Source: Amphiura filiformis
Taxonomy: Eukaryota; Echinodermata; Ophiuroidea; Amphilepidida; Amphiuridae
Assembly (NCBI RefSeq): GCF_039555335.1
Contig: NC_092637.1
Span: forward strand, 1,302,001-1,366,000
Direction: 5' to 3'
DNA: 64,000 bases
In this document: piece by piece, positions 31,458-43,908 of the stretch
Layout of the letters: every line of letters begins with the position of its first letter
How positions within the stretch are numbered: position 1 is the first letter of the stretch
Program-made: the position numbers and the translations under genes
The notes under the pieces: generated by a model
Database searches by the model: none
Told to the model about the DNA's origin: nothing
The model's input: only the letters and a program-made list of their open reading frames with translations

Positions 31458-33225
31458 GTAAGTAACTATTTGACACCCTAATAATTGCCTACGTCATTAT
31501 TTGTAACTTACAGGATAAATGTTATTTAACATGGCTTCTGGGTAAAATGAAGTAAATTTTTGTTAATTTTTATGAAAATAGTGAAATAAAGTTTACTTTC
31601 GAGGCATTTTTTCGGTTTGAAAATTTACAAATTCGATAGTAACGTAATTTTGGTTCCTTTGTATATGACAAACCCGTTATTCTTACATACCAGTAACTCA
31701 TGGAACATTTCTCACTTAAAGCCATATTATAACATTTTCATACAAAATAGATTAGCATTTCTTTGCCATAAAATGTTAGCTTTTACTGTCAGATATATCC
31801 CCTTTTAGTTTTGAGCCGAACAACTAAGTAAAGAAAATTGGAATTTACTACCAGCGCGGATGTCGCCAATACGTATCACTCCTTCGGTCGTGTTATGGTA
31901 CGATCCTTTGTTGTGTAGATCACCGTCCCGCACGCCATGTACGTACTGTGAATAATTGTGAAAAAAAAAGAATTTTGAAAAATATTGCGGGCGTCCCCCT
32001 CAGAAAATGTTATAATAATGGCTTTAAGCATAGTTAAAACCAGAGAAATTATAATTGTAAACTGTCAAACCCAACAAAATAACTGGCAAAGATAATTTCC
32101 GATTTCCTAAAACTACTACCGCCAATTTTAATGAAGATAGTCACGGGGCACGGGCGTCAAGTGGATGTCGCCTGAATACAATTACAATTCCCTAATAAAA
32201 AGGAATGGTCGCTGTCATGTAAAAAATAGTTGTTTATTATATCATTTTCTTAATGTTTAACAAATCTCTTTATGTTATGTTATGTTATCTTATTTTCAGG
32301 TTTTTTTAGTTATGTTTATACTTTCCCCAAAATGCTTTCAGTAAATAACATTTTATTGATATATTGATGTTAATATATTTGATTATTATTGATATTGATA
32401 TAATAGTTTGGATTATTATTGATATTGATTTTGATATTTTGATTATTATTTATATTTATATTATTTGTTTTATTATTATTGATATGTGTAATATCTTTGA
32501 TTATAATAATTGATATTTATGTTAATATTTTTGATTGTTATTGATAAGAATAGTTTTGATTATTATTGATATTGATTTTACTATTTTTGATTATTGGTCC
32601 TGTGTCAGAACTTGGAGATACCTTTGTGTTACATAGTAAAAAAATGAAATGTTTCGAACATTTTACCTACACGTCTCATTTGAAGTGGTTCATCCTCCTG
32701 AGCATTTTGACACCGTTTTTATGGAAATCGGTTAAAAAATGAGAGAGGGCGGGCAAAAACAATCACAAAGTAGGTGGGATTTAACCCCACCTCTTTTTTC
32801 CACATTTACAATCATTCTGAATAAGTATTAGTCCTCTAAATGACCTTCTGTATTTATTTACTTGGTATTGATGTCTGGGAGTTCATTTAGACATTTTTTT
32901 ACTAGATTCAAATTTTTAATGGGGGGGTTAGATCAAATTTACGATACGAATCCCTCCTCCTAATCCTCCTCCTCCTAATCCTCCTCTCCTAATCCTAAAC
33001 CACCCTTGGCATATTTCATGCCAAACGTCATAAGAAAATATTAAAAATGATTTTAAAACAGGTTAAAAACATGAGTAATATAGAATAAATTAGTCTCAAT
33101 TTAAGACCTGATTGAATCTTCTAAGTGAAGGAATACTCAAGAGACAGTGTTTTGAAATCCAAGCTGCACATCAAAATGTAACAAAACCACCTTTTTGAGT
33201 ACCCCAGTATATGACACAGGATCTA
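31458..33225. other. Intron of EGF/TSP3 gene with AT-rich minisatellite
   Basis: At 32345-32600 a short unit, GATTATTATTGATATTGAT with variants, is repeated irregularly. A CCTCCTCCTAATCCT-rich patch lies near 32950-33000. No exon is recognised. Confidence 0.6.
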
Positions 33226-33435
33226 TTACTGATATTTATGTTAACTTTTTAAATTATGATTGATATGTGTAATATTTTTGATTATTATTGATATTGATGT
33301 TAATATTTTTGATTATTATTGATATAGATATTAATAGTTTGGATTGTTATTGATATTGATTTTAATATTTTTGATTATTGTTGATATTGATGTTAATATT
33401 TATTTTTTGATTATTATTGATATTGATATTTTTGA
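33226..33435 (+). repeat. GATTATTATTGATATTGATG minisatellite, second block
   Basis: The same AT-rich unit as at 32345-32600 (TTTTTGATTATTATTGATATT, about 30-36 bp with length variation), about six copies. The two blocks are 0.6 kb apart and may have been one array. Confidence 0.75.
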
Positions 33436-33534
33436 GTGGATGACCAGAACGTTGTGAAGAGTGGGAACACCAAAGTGGACTATACAACCCGGATGCTTTG
33501 ATGTCGGCCGCTGAGTCACGTGATAAAATAAAAT

Positions 33535-33812
33535 AAATAAATGTTGATATTTATACAGCACCTTTCACATGTATCAAAGCGCTTTACATTTATTCCGCTG
33601 TCATTAGAACATGTCAGCTGCCATACAATGCCTAAGGTATGATCATACCTTTGGGCGGCGCTTAATGGACAATATTCCTAACAGCTCCCCATTTCACCCC
33701 TGGTGAAATGGGGAAGCGCCCAAGTGCACAACACGATGGCACCGCCGGGGCTCGTACTCGCAACACTCCGATTGCGAGGTAGAGCATGTACCGCTTCGCC
33801 ACCGTGCCCGCA
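33535..33812 (-). mobile_element. tRNA-derived SINE, antisense
   Basis: On the minus strand a head GCACGGTGGCGAAGCGGTAC (A-box-like) is followed by GCGAGTACGAGCCCC (B-box-like). The body is GGGGAAATGG-containing and the 3' part carries AAAGCGCTTTGATACATGTG and a (TTTA)n-type tail at 33528-33545 on the plus strand. It is inserted in the intron before the first EGF exon. Confidence 0.7.
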
Positions 33813-33814
33813 TC

Positions 33815-34145
33815 ATCATCGCCGCAATCCACCGCGTCATGTCAGCTGCCGTTCCTTCCCGCAAGCAAACCCGCTGCCAGCCGTCTGACCTCGTTGCTTG
33901 TTGTCAGGCTCCGTCGAGACATCGTCACTCGACGCCCAGACAACGTCCGGTTTTGGTCGCTAGTCTCCGTTTTCCCCAGCAGCCTCTTGTCCCTTGCCGC
34001 CGTGTTGTCGCTGAAGGTCGTTCCCACTCGTCAGCGAAACTTGTTTTTCCTCTTTTTGTCGTCGCTTTGCCGTCAACATTTTGTGATTTTCACGTTCGTC
34101 ACCTTTCGTTGGTTATCGTCCGTCATAGTGTGACCGGACCTTTAG
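33815..34145. other. GC-rich block of unknown nature
   Basis: Markedly more GC-rich and CpG-rich than its surroundings, with three overlapping open frames of 61-115 codons that show no domain. On the minus strand it starts GGTCCGGTCACACTATGACG, which looks like a transposon terminus. The other end is not found. It is probably a DNA-transposon fragment. Confidence 0.4.
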
Positions 34146-34456
34146 CTCCTTTAAAGATATTTTCAATGGCAGCCATCTAGGATCATGCATGAGGTTCCAC
34201 CAAACAAACCATGGGTTTTGAGGTGTTATATTTTTGTTGTATGTCAACAAAATCGCTTACATTTTCAGGATGATCTTATTTCATGTTGTTATAAGCAAAT
34301 ATATTGCTCCAGATAACTCTTGTTAATAAATACATTAAGATAAAGTACCTTAAAGTTGCACTTTCTGTTATTGTTCCTTTTTGACTTTTTGAAATTGTTA
34401 CATTTAATGGCTGTACATTTAATTTGTTTTGCAACAATTCTTTTTATTTGCGACAG

Positions 34457-34552
34457 ACTGTGGAGCTGGTTGTGGTAATGGTGGGGTCTGTGTAGGGGAT
34501 CATCTGTGTGTCTGTCCTGAGGGGTTTACTGGTAACCTGTGCCACATAAACG
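34457..34552 (+). CDS. EGF-like domain exon 1
   Basis: A phase 1-1 exon. It encodes DCGAGCGNGGVCVGDHLCVC and then PEGFTGNLCHIN. The six cysteines are spaced C-x3-C-x5-C-x5-C-x1-C-x8-C with the G-F-T-G turn, a standard EGF module that folds with three disulphides outside the cell. Copies at 40151-40246 and 41046-41141 are almost identical. Confidence 0.92.
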
Positions 34553-34592
34553 GTAAATAAAACGTATTTGATCATTTCAGTGTCCTCACTCG

Positions 34593-35408
34593 TAGTAGGA
34601 GACCGTCCTGTAGAGTTCGTGACCAACTCATAGAACAAAGATTTGAAAGTTATTTTGGAATCTTTGATTGATTCTGAATCAATTTAGCTTGGGCTCAACT
34701 CCTGAAACTTCCGGGCATTCCGGGGAGTGGTCAATCAAGGTTACATGGGGGTCAAATTTTCAGAATGCTCCAATTATATTAAGTAATATATCAAATTACT
34801 CGTGTGGTCATAAGGATTCCAAAAATGTATAGTTTGTTATGTGTCAGACCTTTCAAGAGGGCGGTATGACGGAAAATGTTCATAGGTCAACGACCTTTTT
34901 GAATTCTGACCATAGTAAACAACGTCCGATTTTGGTGATTTTGGTGTCTAATTATATGTTTTCTTGCATGAGAAATACAACTACGCAAATTAAAAAACTA
35001 TACAAGGAACCGATGACCCTCTTTTGCAACATGGCTGCCAAAAGCCTCCATATTGTAATTAGGAGGTCATAGGTTCCTTATACATTTTTCGTTATAGTGC
35101 CCTCTTGAAAGGTCTGACACATAACAAACTATACATTTCTGGAGTTCTCATGACCACACGAGTAATGTGATATATTACTTAACATAATTGGAGCATTCTG
35201 AAAATTTGACCCCCATGTAACCTTGATTGACCACTCCCCGGAATGCCCGGAAGTTTCAGGAGTTGAGCCCAAGCTAAATTGACTGCCCGGAAGTTTCAGG
35301 AGGTGAGCCCAAGCTAAATTGATTCAGAATCAATCAAAGATCCCAAAATAACTTTCAAATCTTTGTTCTATGAGTTGGTCACAAACTCTACAGGACGGTC
35401 TTCTACTA
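34593..35408. mobile_element. 816-bp foldback transposon with 3-bp target duplication
   Basis: The arms of about 270 bp (TAGTAGGAGACCGTCCTGTA inward to GTGTCAGACCTTTCAAGAGG) are inverted copies and the centre, 34870-35085, is unique. TCG flanks both ends. The paralogous intron after the second EGF exon (near 40300) has an uninterrupted TTCGACTGACC, that is, an empty site with one TCG. A truncated relative lies at 41202-41715. Confidence 0.88.
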
Positions 35409-35929
35409 TCGACTGACCTTAATCTTGATAATCTGAAAAATAATAGCTTTACTGTATAGAAAGGATACTGACCCTAATTTGGGAAAGTCCAATTAGACAG
35501 TTTCTTCACACTTTTAAACTATGTTAATTTATTATAGGCCTTACTACCAGGTTAAATGTTGAATGTTACATCCTTTCCACAGTTCTACATTATTTATGTA
35601 TTCTCATTATTTTTATTGTTCTGATTGGGATCAGCAGGATGATTGTCCTTAATAAAACTTTGCTTTAATGTAGACCTACCTTACATGTCCTATATTAATA
35701 ATTATCTGCCTGTCTCCCTATTAAATTGCTAGATATATTTTTGAACTTCATGGGAGTTTTGTTTTCATGCACAGTTTATTTATGCAATATTATTGATGAC
35801 TATATTCATAGTGTTAACTCTTTCTGCAATGTACGATTATTCAAAACAAAACCTGAGTACTACACCGTGCTACCGTGCCCAAATAGAATATCTGTCATTT
35901 CCAGTAATAATGCTATTTAGGGCTCGGAT
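35409..35929. other. EGF/TSP3 intron, nothing recognised
   Basis: The first 100 bp are paralogous to about 40304-40405. The rest is unique AT-rich intron. No exon is seen. Confidence 0.45.
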
Positions 35930-36330
35930 TTTTGTCATTGAACAGTCCTCAAAGTAAACTTTATAAATTTAATGATATACTTAAAGTGTATGTAGCTGTG
36001 ATGAAAAGCCGATCATCAATTGAAAATTTTGTTTGACCTTTCATATTGAAGATTTACATTTTTCCCCAAAACACCTAAATTTTTTTGGTGTTTGGGGAAA
36101 ATCCATATCTTCAATACGAAAGGTCAAAATGTTTATATGATGGACGGCTTTTCATCCCAGCTACATACACTTAAAAAGTACATATCATTACATTTATACA
36201 ATTTACTTCGAGGACTGTTAAATTTTAAAAATATCAATTTTTAATCATTTGCCATAAAATGTGCATTATATCGCGAATTAAAAATGCCATTCGTGTATGA
36301 AGTGCTATGAGGTCCCACAAAAACACTGTG
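35930..36330. mobile_element. Truncated copy of the GTGGGAC foldback family
   Basis: AACAGTCCTCAAAGTAAACT folds onto AGTTTACTTCGAGGACTGTT-like sequence near 36205-36225, with CATATCTTCAATACGAAAGG at the centre. The right arm continues to GAGGTCCCACAAAAACACTG, but the corresponding left end is missing. The full-length relative is at 52815-53426. Confidence 0.75.
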
Positions 36331-36949
36331 TAAAGGTGGGTGACCCACCCCTGAAGTTGACTGTCGGCTGTGCATTTCTCTTTCCATTTACAGTTTTTAT
36401 TATTAGTTTTTTTTTCAAAAACTCATTATTAGTAGGACCATAATCCAGAAATAATTATCATTCATATTTAATGTGAAAATTTAAATCTGCATTATGCAAT
36501 TAAGTAAATTCATACAATATTTAAAGATATCCGCACCCCCACCCTCATCCCCGGCCCTTTCTAAGGAAGTAGAAATAATAAAGCAAAGGATTTTAGTTAG
36601 TCCAAGTACTCAGTACGCTAATTGACGACACTAGCCAATCAACAACATTTTAACTTGACATGCATTATGTAAAGGGGCTCCTATAACTTACATAGAAAAT
36701 AGTCCCATCTTTTGTTGTATTTGAGCCAATCCCTATTCATTTGCATGGGTTTTTGAACCCATATTCTGATCAAGATTACTCAATAATGTGCAAACTACGT
36801 ATGTGGGATAGGGTGACTTGGATTTGAATATATATATATGCTACCTTTTGATAAATTTGAGAGTGAAAGATACAAATTCTGGAGTGAAAGATACATGTCT
36901 TCATCCCATAATTTACGAGGTTGATGACTACTTCATACTCCCTCGAATA
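36331..36949. other. EGF/TSP3 intron, copied at 41.7-42.3 kb
   Basis: From about 36405 this sequence (CTCATTATTAGTAGGACCAT, CCGCACCCCCACCCTCATCC) reappears nearly unchanged from 41720. There is no gene content. It marks one arm of the segmental duplication. Confidence 0.6.
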
Positions 36950-38160
36950 GTGCATGACGAGATACAGGTGAAAGGTATATATAAACATTACCGTATCTCG
37001 ATTTGAAATTACTTCGTATTCTAGGTCGGTAGACACGAGTAGGGTTTAATCATCACCTAGCGAAGTCCGTTTCAGAGGTTTGAGCTTTCAAAACTCTATC
37101 GAGACCATATTCAGAGCAACTAAAGAAACGAGATGACGCGCCTTATACACCCGCGGAACTGTCGAAGTGATTGACAGGACGTGTCATAAAGGGAACTTTC
37201 CGTATGGAGAACAAACAGGTGTTAATTAACTTGGTCAGGGGTCCTTTTAAATAACCTATGCCATTCAGAAGGAATTTACACTCCTTTGTTCCTATTGAAA
37301 TTGTTTGGAGTCGAGTGGATATCAGACCACTTCGTATTCATGTTTAAAATATTGTTTTGACACAAATGTTCAGCGACTGCTGATTTTGGTGTGGTGCCAG
37401 AATCAGTGTCTCAGCTTCAAAGTTTTGGCAGTTTCACAAATGTACACTTTTTCAAAAGATCCACAAGTTATGGAATAGGTTGTTCCTGGCTGGAGATCCT
37501 TGGAAATAGGGTCCCTAAAGTGTACACGTTCCTTGTCGTCTTGCAGTATACACCTTCGTCTTGCAGTATACACGAAGGTGTTTCTTCTGAAGTACTTTGC
37601 GTATAACTTAGAGGTCCTAGCTACATATGGCAAGCTGATATATAGATGCATTAGGCGTAGGTTCATCAGTCGTGGGCGGTTGGGATGTAAAGTCATGAAA
37701 AAACTTAGAAGCGTACTTGTTTAGCTTCAAAGCTTATTGGATGTGAGTCTTTTCATGTTGTTAATCCTCAATGGTTGACGAAACATTGTCAGCTCGGGTT
37801 GGGGGATTCTGGATGATAGGAGTAAACGTTAAGGTACTGTTCAGTGTGGATTTTCAACCTGTAGTAGCAAGCAAAAGATCAGACTTTCTCTTAACGAGGA
37901 TGTCAAGAAAAGCAAGCTGGTCATTGGTCACCTCCTCATAAGTGAACTGGATAACTTCCTTACGAAGATTGTTGAGGTAGGTAAGCAAAGACTCTACGTG
38001 ATCGCATTTGATAATACAGAATGTGTAGTTCACATAAGGTTTCCAAATTCGAGGTCGATTAGGGATGGTCAAAAGAGATTCTTGCTCATAGAACTCCATG
38101 AACAGGTCGGCCACTGGTGGGGAAAGGAAGATCCCACCGTTAGGCCATTAGTGTGAAGGT
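36950..38160 (-). mobile_element. Penelope-like element fragment, copy 1 (dead)
   Basis: The minus strand carries, in order, reverse-transcriptase text PPVADLFMEFYEQESL, IWKPYVNYTFCII, LNNLRKEVIQFTYEE and LAFLDILVKRKSD, then the later SLPYVARTSKLYAKYF and the GIY-YIG-like YSITCGSFEKVYICETAKT. This is the layout of Penelope-like elements with a C-terminal GIY-YIG endonuclease. The catalytic YVDD is YVNY, and there are frameshifts. Copied intact at 42.3-43.5 kb. Confidence 0.8.
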
Positions 38161-38595
38161 ATATGTCTTATTCAAACATGAAATAAGCTTTGTTCAAACA
38201 AAACTCCAACATACGTCTATTTTCAGAAAAATAGACATTATGTCCTGTTGAGTAGTGCATATCATCTCTTTTCTTCAGTTCCTCTAAAGATGGCACATTA
38301 TTGAGTTCCGAAAGCTCGATCCTCAGAAATGGAATTCTCTATGCCATTATTAAACCCTATTCATTACCTTATCACAAATCTCCATTGTTCACCTTCATTA
38401 TTTTCGGTTTCCGTTGTTCATTCCTTTTGTTATTTATTGTTTTAGCTGGTTAGATACGCCTTCATTAAATTTTACGATTATACAGAAACATTAAACCCTT
38501 GATGAAAAATTACTGCACACACTTTCTTTGTGTGTTTAAAACATACCATACTTTTCAATATGATTGTAAAGCAATATTTAATTTTTAATTTTTAG

Positions 38596-39252
38596 ACATG
38601 GACGGTGATGGAATATCAGATGGTGAGGACAACTGTCCATCAAAACCAAATGATGATCAAAGCGATATAGATGGCGACGGTGAGGGAGATGCTTGTGACA
38701 ATGACATCGACGGCGACGGAGTAGAAAATATGAACGACACTTGCTCTTCCACATCAAACGCAAATCAAATCGACACAGAAGGCGACGGCATCGGTGATTC
38801 TTGTGATGATGATATTGATGGAGACGGGGTTTTGAATATTTGTGATAATTGTGTTAAAGTGCCCAACGAAGACCAGGAGGACACCGATAGTGACGGCCTA
38901 GGCAATCTATGTGATGCAGATAACGATGGTGATGGAATAGCGGATGAGTTTGACAACTGTCCAGAAGTACCAAATGATGATCAAATAGACACCGATGACG
39001 ACGGTGAAGGCGATGCATGTGACCCTGATATCGATGGCGACGGAGTAGAAAATGCCAACGACACGTGCCCTTTCACATTCCAGGAATATCAAAACGACAC
39101 AGATGGTGATGGAATCGGTGATGCTTGTGATGATGATATAGATAATGATGGGATTTTGAATGAGTGTGACAATTGTGTTAAAGTGGTCAATAAAGATCAG
39201 TTGGACACCGATAGTGACGGCCTAGGCAATCTATGCGACACTGCACCACCAG
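38596..39252 (+). CDS. Thrombospondin type 3 exon 1 (six calcium-binding repeats)
   Basis: A phase 1-1 exon of 219 residues. It encodes about six 36-residue TSP3 repeats with DxDGDGxxDxxDNC and DxDGxGxxCD signatures, for example MDGDGISDGEDNCP and DTDDDGEGDACD. TSP3 repeats wrap around calcium ions and are stapled by disulphides, as in thrombospondins and COMP. The end TAPPG joins in phase to the next EGF exon. An uninterrupted copy of two 108-residue units. Confidence 0.93.
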
Positions 39253-40150
39253 GTAAAATCTCTTATATCGTTTTTAGAATTCAGTTTATTCATAATCTCA
39301 TGCGCCTCCAGCTGCTGCTAGGCAGGGGACAAAATATGCAGTGCACCATGGGAACATTTCGACATTCAAAGCCCGCGTAATACGAATACAACAATTTAAT
39401 GTTTAAACAGTTAGAACGGTAGTCACCAATTTCTTTTGTTATGCCCTAAAAGTCGATCGATACATGTTAAAATCAGCACAATTTAGAAATACACTTTTTT
39501 GCTATGAAAGTAATTTTCTCGGTCAAATATAAAACAATATTTTTCCCTTCAGAAATGGCAGTTAAAAACATAGTGCTTGGATATACATTTAAAAAAAAGA
39601 GCAAATTATGCACTTCTGACCACCATGTCCATTTCAGATAATGCTACTCATCATGGCTTCCATGCACACAGAGTCTATTGCTCAGTGTAGTAAAGATAAC
39701 CTTTGAGTTGGAGCAAATTTCCTCAAAATGACTAGTGATTAATGTTACCAAACTTATGTCATGATGAAATATAATAATTTTTGAAAAATATAATGTGCTG
39801 ATCTTGAAAGATTGAACAATGTTTATGACTAGCACTATTCATTTTAAATAAAGCACTTATTGTTTAGCTCCTTATGGAGTTATTTTCAATGGCAGCCATT
39901 TATGATCATGCATGAGGTTCCACCAAACAAACCATGGGGTTTGAGGTGTTATATGTTTGTTGTATGTCAACAAAATCGCTTACATTTCAGGATGATCTTA
40001 ATTCATGTTGTTATAAGCAAATATATTGCTCCAGATAACTCTTGTTAATAAATACATTAAGATAAAGTACCTTAAAGTTGCACTTTCTGTTATTGTTCCT
40101 TTTTGAAATTGTTTAATTACCTTTTCAACAATTCTTTTTATTTGCGACAG
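39253..40150. other. Intron between TSP3 exon 1 and EGF exon 2
   Basis: The first 350 bp are paralogous to 46509-46860. From about 39870 (TTTTCAATGGCAGCCATTTA, GAGGTTCCACCAAACAAACC) the sequence is paralogous to 34150-34456, marking the start of the second copy of the EGF module. No other exon is seen. Confidence 0.65.
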
Positions 40151-40246
40151 ACTGTGGAGCTGGTTGTGGTAATGGCGGGGTCTGTGTAGGGGATGATCTG
40201 TGTGTCTGTCCTGAGGGGTTTACTGGTAACCTGTGCCACATAAACG
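40151..40246 (+). CDS. EGF-like domain exon 2
   Basis: A phase 1-1 exon that differs from EGF exon 1 at two bases, one of which changes His to Asp (VGDDLC in place of VGDHLC). All six cysteines are kept. Its downstream intron lacks the foldback element that exons 1 and 3 carry. If both neighbours are used, two EGF domains in a row follow TSP3 exon 1. Confidence 0.9.
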
Positions 40247-41045
40247 GTAAATGAAACGTATTTTATCATTCCAGTGGAACAAACATTTATTTTGTCCTCA
40301 TTCGACTGACCTTAATCTTGATAATTTGAAAAAACATATTTACTGCACAGAAAGAATACTGACCCTAATGTGGGAAAGTCCAATTAGACAGTTTCATCAC
40401 ACACAAAAAAACTATTTTAAAAACAGGAATGAGTAACAGGAATAAGCGAAAAGGGGAATTAGATTTATTTCTTGTGACCTCACTTTGGGGAGCACAAATG
40501 GTACCCATGACCAATAGTAAAGCAACATCCAAGAGGTTTGTGTGTAGTACACTCAGTGTGTATTAAATTAGCATGGACTGACCTGTTTATGAATTAAGCC
40601 GCCAATTTGGACTCAAGTACCCTGTGTAGTGGCCCCTAGATCTATTTTGAACATCATGTTTCAATGAGCATATCGAGCAAAAGATCAGGCTCTTCCTTAC
40701 GAAGATCAGTTGTTTTTTGTCTGTTTGGTTTTGTTTGTCTGCTCCAGGTTATCCTTGTTGTTTTTGCAGGTTTAGCCTTTGTGAGCCTTGGAACTGGTAA
40801 TTTTTGGCTATCGAACTTTGCCTACTTCCTATGCCTACATTTGCTGGTTTTGTCCCCCCCCTGCATATTGCCTAGTCTGTAATTTACGTGTTTTCCCACA
40901 TCAAGTTGGTGTACCTTGCTTGTTTTCTTACCTTAAAGTTGCACTTTATGTTATTGTTCCTTTTTGGACTTTTTGAAATTGTTTAATTACCTTTAATGGC
41001 TGTACAATTAATTTGTTTTGCAACAATTCTTTTTATTTGCGACAG
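40247..41045. other. Intron between EGF exons 2 and 3
   Basis: Paralogous to intron 1 up to about 40405, then unique to about 40925, where ACCTTAAAGTTGCACTTTAT resumes similarity with 34347 onward. A short piece near 40672-40710 (AGCAAAAGATCAGGCT) resembles part of the Penelope-like fragment. Confidence 0.5.
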
Positions 41046-41141
41046 ACTGTGGAGCTGGTTGTGGTAATGGTGGGGTCTGTGTAGGGGATCATCTGTGTGT
41101 CTGTCCTGAGGGGTTTACTGGTAACCTGTGCCACATAAACG
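41046..41141 (+). CDS. EGF-like domain exon 3
   Basis: A phase 1-1 exon identical in sequence to EGF exon 1 over its whole length, as far as I can read. This points to very recent duplication or gene conversion. It precedes the giant TSP3 exon and joins it in phase. Confidence 0.9.
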
Positions 41142-41201
41142 GTAAATAAAACGTATTTTATCATTTCAGTGTAACAAACATTATTATTTTGTCCTCACTC
41201 G

Positions 41202-41715
41202 TAGTAGGAGACCATCCTGTAGAGTTCGTGACCAACTCATAGAACAAAGATTTGAAAGTTATTTTGGAATCTTTGATTGATTCTGAATCAATTTAGATTG
41301 GGCTCACCTCCTGAAACTTCCGGGCATTCCGGGGAGTGGTCAATCAAGGTTACATGGGGGGGGGGGTCAAATTTTCAGAATGCTCCAATTATGTTAAGTA
41401 ATATATCAAATTACTCGTGTGGTCATGAGGATTCCAAAAATGTATAGTTTGTTATGTGTCAGACCTTTCAAGAGGGCGCTATGACGGAAAATGTTCATAG
41501 GTCAACGACCTTTTTGAATTCTGACCATAGTAAACAACGTCCGATTTTGGTGATTTTGGTGTCTAATTATATGTTTTCTTGCATGAGAAATACAACTAAG
41601 CAAATTAAAAAACTATACAAGGAACCGATGACCCTCTTTTGCAACATGGCTGCCAAAAGCATCCATATTGTAATTAGGAGGTCATCGGTTCCTTATACAT
41701 TTTTCGTTATAGTGC
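41202..41715. mobile_element. Truncated copy of the TCG-flanked foldback element
   Basis: The left arm and central region match 34593-35097, then the sequence jumps at GTTATAGTGCCC directly to the equivalent of 36405. The right arm and about 1.3 kb of the first copy are absent. A G-run at 41357-41366 is expanded here. Confidence 0.8.
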
Positions 41716-42279
41716 CCATTATTAGTTTTTTTTCCAAAAACTCATTATTAGTAGGACCATAATCCAGAAATAATTATAATTCATATTTAATGTGAAAATC
41801 TAAATCTGCATTATGCAATTAAGTAAATTCATACAATATTAAAAGATATCCGCACCCCCACCCTCATCCCCGGCCCTTTCTAAGGAAATAGAAATAATAA
41901 AGCAAAGGATTTTAGTTAGTCCAAGTACTCAGCACGCTAATTGGCGACACTAGCCAATCAACAACATTTTAACTGGACATGCATTATGTAAAAGGCTCTA
42001 ATAACTTACATAGAAAATAGTGCCTCTTTTGTTGTATTTGAGCCAATCCCTATTCATTTGCATGGGTTTTTGAACCCAGCTTCTGATCAAGATTACTCAT
42101 TAATGTGCAAACTACGTATGTGGGATAGGGTGGATTTGGATTTGAATATATATATGCTACCTTTTGATAAATTTGAGGTCCTGTCCAGAGGGGTCGGGGA
42201 CCACTGGAGTGAAAGATACATGTCCTCATCCCATAATCTAGAGGTTGATGACTACTTCATATACTCCCTCGAATAGTGC

Positions 42280-43510
42280 ATGCCGAGATACAAATGAAAG
42301 GTATATATAAACATTACCGTATCTCGATTTGAAATTACTTGGTATTCTAGGGCGGTAGACACGAGTAGGGTTTAATCATCACCTAGAGAAGTCCGTTTTA
42401 GAGGTTTTAGCTCTCAAAACTCGAGACCATCTTCAGAGCAACTAAAGAAACGAGATGATGCGCCTTATATACGCACGCGGAACTGTCGAAGTGATTGACA
42501 GGAAGTGTCAATTAGGAAACTTTCCGTATGGAGAACAAACGGGTTAAGCAACTTGGTCAGGGGTACTTTTAAATAACCTATGCCATTCAGAAGGAATTTA
42601 CATTCCTTTGTTCCTATTGAAATTGTTTGCAGTCGAGTGGATATGCCAAGCTTCCAAAAACTTCCTTTCAGACCACTTGGTATTCATGTCCAAAACATCG
42701 TTTTGACACACATGTTCAGCGACTGCTGATTTGGGTGTAGTGCCAGAATCAGTGTATCTGCTTCAAAGTTCTGACAGTTTCACAAATATGCACTTGTTCA
42801 CAAGATTCACAAGTTATGTCATAGATTGTTCCTGGCTGGAGATCCTTGGCAATAGGGTCCTTGAGGTATAAACGTTTCTTCTCAGAGTATGGTCGTCTTG
42901 CAGCATACACGAAGGTGTTTCTTTTGAAGTACTTTGCGTATAGCTCTGAGGTCCCAGCTATGTATGACAAGCTGATAGTTGCATTAGGCCAAGGTTCATC
43001 AATCGTGGGGGTTGGGATGTAAAGTCATGAACAAACTTAGAAGGGTACTTATTTAGCTTCAAAACTTATTGGATGTGAGTCTTTTCATAATGTTAATCCT
43101 CAATGGTCGACGAAACATTGTCAGCTCGGATTGGCGGATTCTGGACGATAGGAGTAAAAGTTAAGGTACTGGTCAGTGTAGATTCTCAACCTGTAGTATC
43201 AAGCAGAAGATCAGGCTTCTTAACGAGGATGTCAAGAAAAGCAAGCTGATCATCGGTCTCCTCCTCATAAGTGAATTGGATAACTTCCTTTACGAAGATT
43301 GTCGAGGTGGGTCAGCAAAGACTATACGTGATCGCATTTGATAATATAGAATGTGTAGTTCACATAAGGTTTCCAAATTCGAGGTCGATTAGAGATGGTC
43401 AGAAGAGCTTCTTGCTCATAGAACTCCATGAACAGGTCGGCCACTGGTGGGGAAAAGGAAGATTCCACCGTTAGTCCATTTAGTTTGAAGGTATATCTCT
43501 TATACAAACA
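42280..43510 (-). mobile_element. Penelope-like element fragment, copy 2 (dead)
   Basis: Paralogous to 36950-38160. Minus-strand text includes LTVESSFSPPVADLFMEFYE, IWKPYVNYTFYII and the GIY-YIG-like YDITCESCEQVHICETVRT. The same YVDD to YVNY change as copy 1 shows that the element was already dead before the block was duplicated. Confidence 0.8.
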
Positions 43511-43908
43511 TTAAATAAGCTTTGTTCAAACAAACCTCCAACATACGTCTATTGTCAGAAAAATAGAGTGATGTCCTGTTGAGTAGTGCATATCATCTTT
43601 TTCTTTAGTTCCTCTGAATATGGCACATTATTGAGTTCCGAAAGCTCAATCCTCAGAAATGGAATTATCTAGGCAAATATTAAACCCTATGCATTACCTT
43701 ATCACAAATCTCCATTGTTTACCTTCATTATTTTCGTTGTTCATTATTTCTTTCTTTTGTTATTAATTGCTAGTTTAATTTTACGATTATATGGAAACAT
43801 AAACCCCATGATGAAAAAAAATTACTGCAAACACTTTCTTTGTGTGTTTAAAACATACCATACTTTTCAATATAACTGTAAAGCAATTTTTAATTTTTTA
43901 ATTTTCAG

